Below, one piece after another: positions 6,093-6,443 of a stretch of DNA of 6,443 nt. Source of the stretch: Ramlibacter sp. (lineage in GTDB: Bacteria; Pseudomonadota; Gammaproteobacteria; Burkholderiales; Burkholderiaceae_C); the NCBI GenBank assembly GCA_023701085.1, contig JAMPXR010000152.1, positions 1 to 6,443 of the forward strand, read 5' to 3'. The notes beneath the pieces were generated by a model, which saw nothing but the letters and a program-made list of their open reading frames with translations, searched no databases and was not told the origin of the DNA. Position numbers and translations under genes: made by a program. Positions within the stretch are counted from its first letter, which is position 1. Every line of letters starts with the position of its first letter.

Positions 6093-6443
6093 TCAGCGCA
6101 GCGGCAGTTTCACGGCACCGGGGTTTTCGCGCGCGTAATCGCGCACCACCGAGACGAAATCCGTGTCGGCCTGCAGGCCCAGCGCGTGCGCGCGCGCGGA
6201 CGCGACGTTACCGGGCCAAGTCCTGACGATGCGCAGGATGGCTGCATCGGGGGTCCAGTCCAGCAAGCGCGTCGCCGCTTCGCCCGCCACGCTATCCAGC
6301 GCCGCCGCCATCGCGCCGACGGTGGTGCGCAGCGAGGGCAGGTTCATCGCCGTGAGCGGCCCCCACTGCGCGTCGCTCGCCTCGGCGGCGCGGATCACGC
6401 CTTCGATGGTGCGTGCCGGCGAGGACAGCGCCACCGCCGTGTC
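6093..6443 (-). CDS. denD: D-erythronate dehydrogenase, C-terminal part (NAD-dependent epimerase/dehydratase superfamily), cut by window edge
   Basis: Only the last 116 residues are in the window, and the frame runs open off the right edge. DenD is an extended-SDR enzyme that oxidises D-erythronate to 2-oxo-tetronate with NAD+, feeding OtnI. The piece matches the DenD C-terminal substrate domain: LSSPARTIEGVIRAA (6-20), the TAMNLPSLRTTVGAM segment (31-45) that corresponds to a typical R-N-L-x-M-P-x-L-S-V-T-V stretch, RIVRTWPGNVASARAHALGL (71-90), and a D-F-x-x-V-V-R-D-Y-ending helix (95-103). The N-terminal Rossmann nucleotide motif and the catalytic Y-x-x-x-K are outside the window. The GTG at 6434 is an internal Val codon, not a start. 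It is followed after 7 bp by otnK, as expected for a tetronate operon. Another SDR of the same pathway is possible. Confidence 0.75.
   Translation of the reverse strand, partial: DTAVALSSPARTIEGVIRAAEASDAQWGPLTAMNLPSLRTTVGAMAAALDSVAGEAATRLLDWTPDAAILRIVRTWPGNVASARAHALGLQADTDFVSVVRDYARENPGAVKLPLR

Noticed and set aside
6432..6434. GTG as a possible start of a 113-residue protein at the right edge
   Set aside because: The frame stays open to the window end and the sequence is the C-terminal part of a DenD-like SDR, so this is an internal Val codon of a truncated gene.

Overview
The window is strongly GC-rich, bacterial and densely coding. Codon use is GC3-rich, so long spurious frames lie opposite and alongside nearly every real gene. 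The gene types (an M20 dipeptidase, a DUF72 protein, a small DUF3606 protein and a tetronate catabolic cluster) fit a betaproteobacterium of the order Burkholderiales, perhaps Comamonadaceae or Alcaligenaceae. This placement is inferred from gene content and composition, not from a marker gene.

Left part (1-2666): a minus-strand M20 metallopeptidase, cut by the left window edge a few residues after its C-terminal metal-binding His, lies divergent from a plus-strand DUF72 (YecE-like) gene across a 100-bp gap. After a 152-bp gap holding a conspicuous A/T-containing inverted repeat comes a 63-residue DUF3606 protein on the plus strand.

Right part (2713-6443): five genes run leftwards on the minus strand, in transcription order denD (C-terminal part only, cut by the right edge), otnK, otnC, otnI and a YigZ/IMPACT-family gene. 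Spacing is 7 bp, a 4-bp ATGA overlap, 13 bp and 13 bp, which indicates one operon. The four catabolic proteins form the pathway established for four-carbon sugar acids: DenD oxidises D-erythronate to 2-oxo-tetronate, OtnI isomerises it to 3-oxo-tetronate, OtnK phosphorylates O4, and OtnC decarboxylates the product to dihydroxyacetone phosphate and CO2. The operon promoter, any regulator, any transporter and any L-threonate dehydrogenase (ltnD) would lie beyond the right edge.

I see no wholly new system. The points most worth a second look are: (i) the OtnC protein lacks two residues expected of class II aldolase-fold enzymes, with Thr at the catalytic Glu position and Leu at the third metal His position; (ii) a housekeeping-type IMPACT gene is fused transcriptionally to the end of the catabolic operon, with its ribosome site starting inside the otnI stop; and (iii) a 7-bp-arm inverted repeat at 2347-2367 may be a copy of a dispersed repeat. 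No RNA genes, insertion sequences or CRISPR arrays were seen, and no gene-free stretch exceeds 152 bp.
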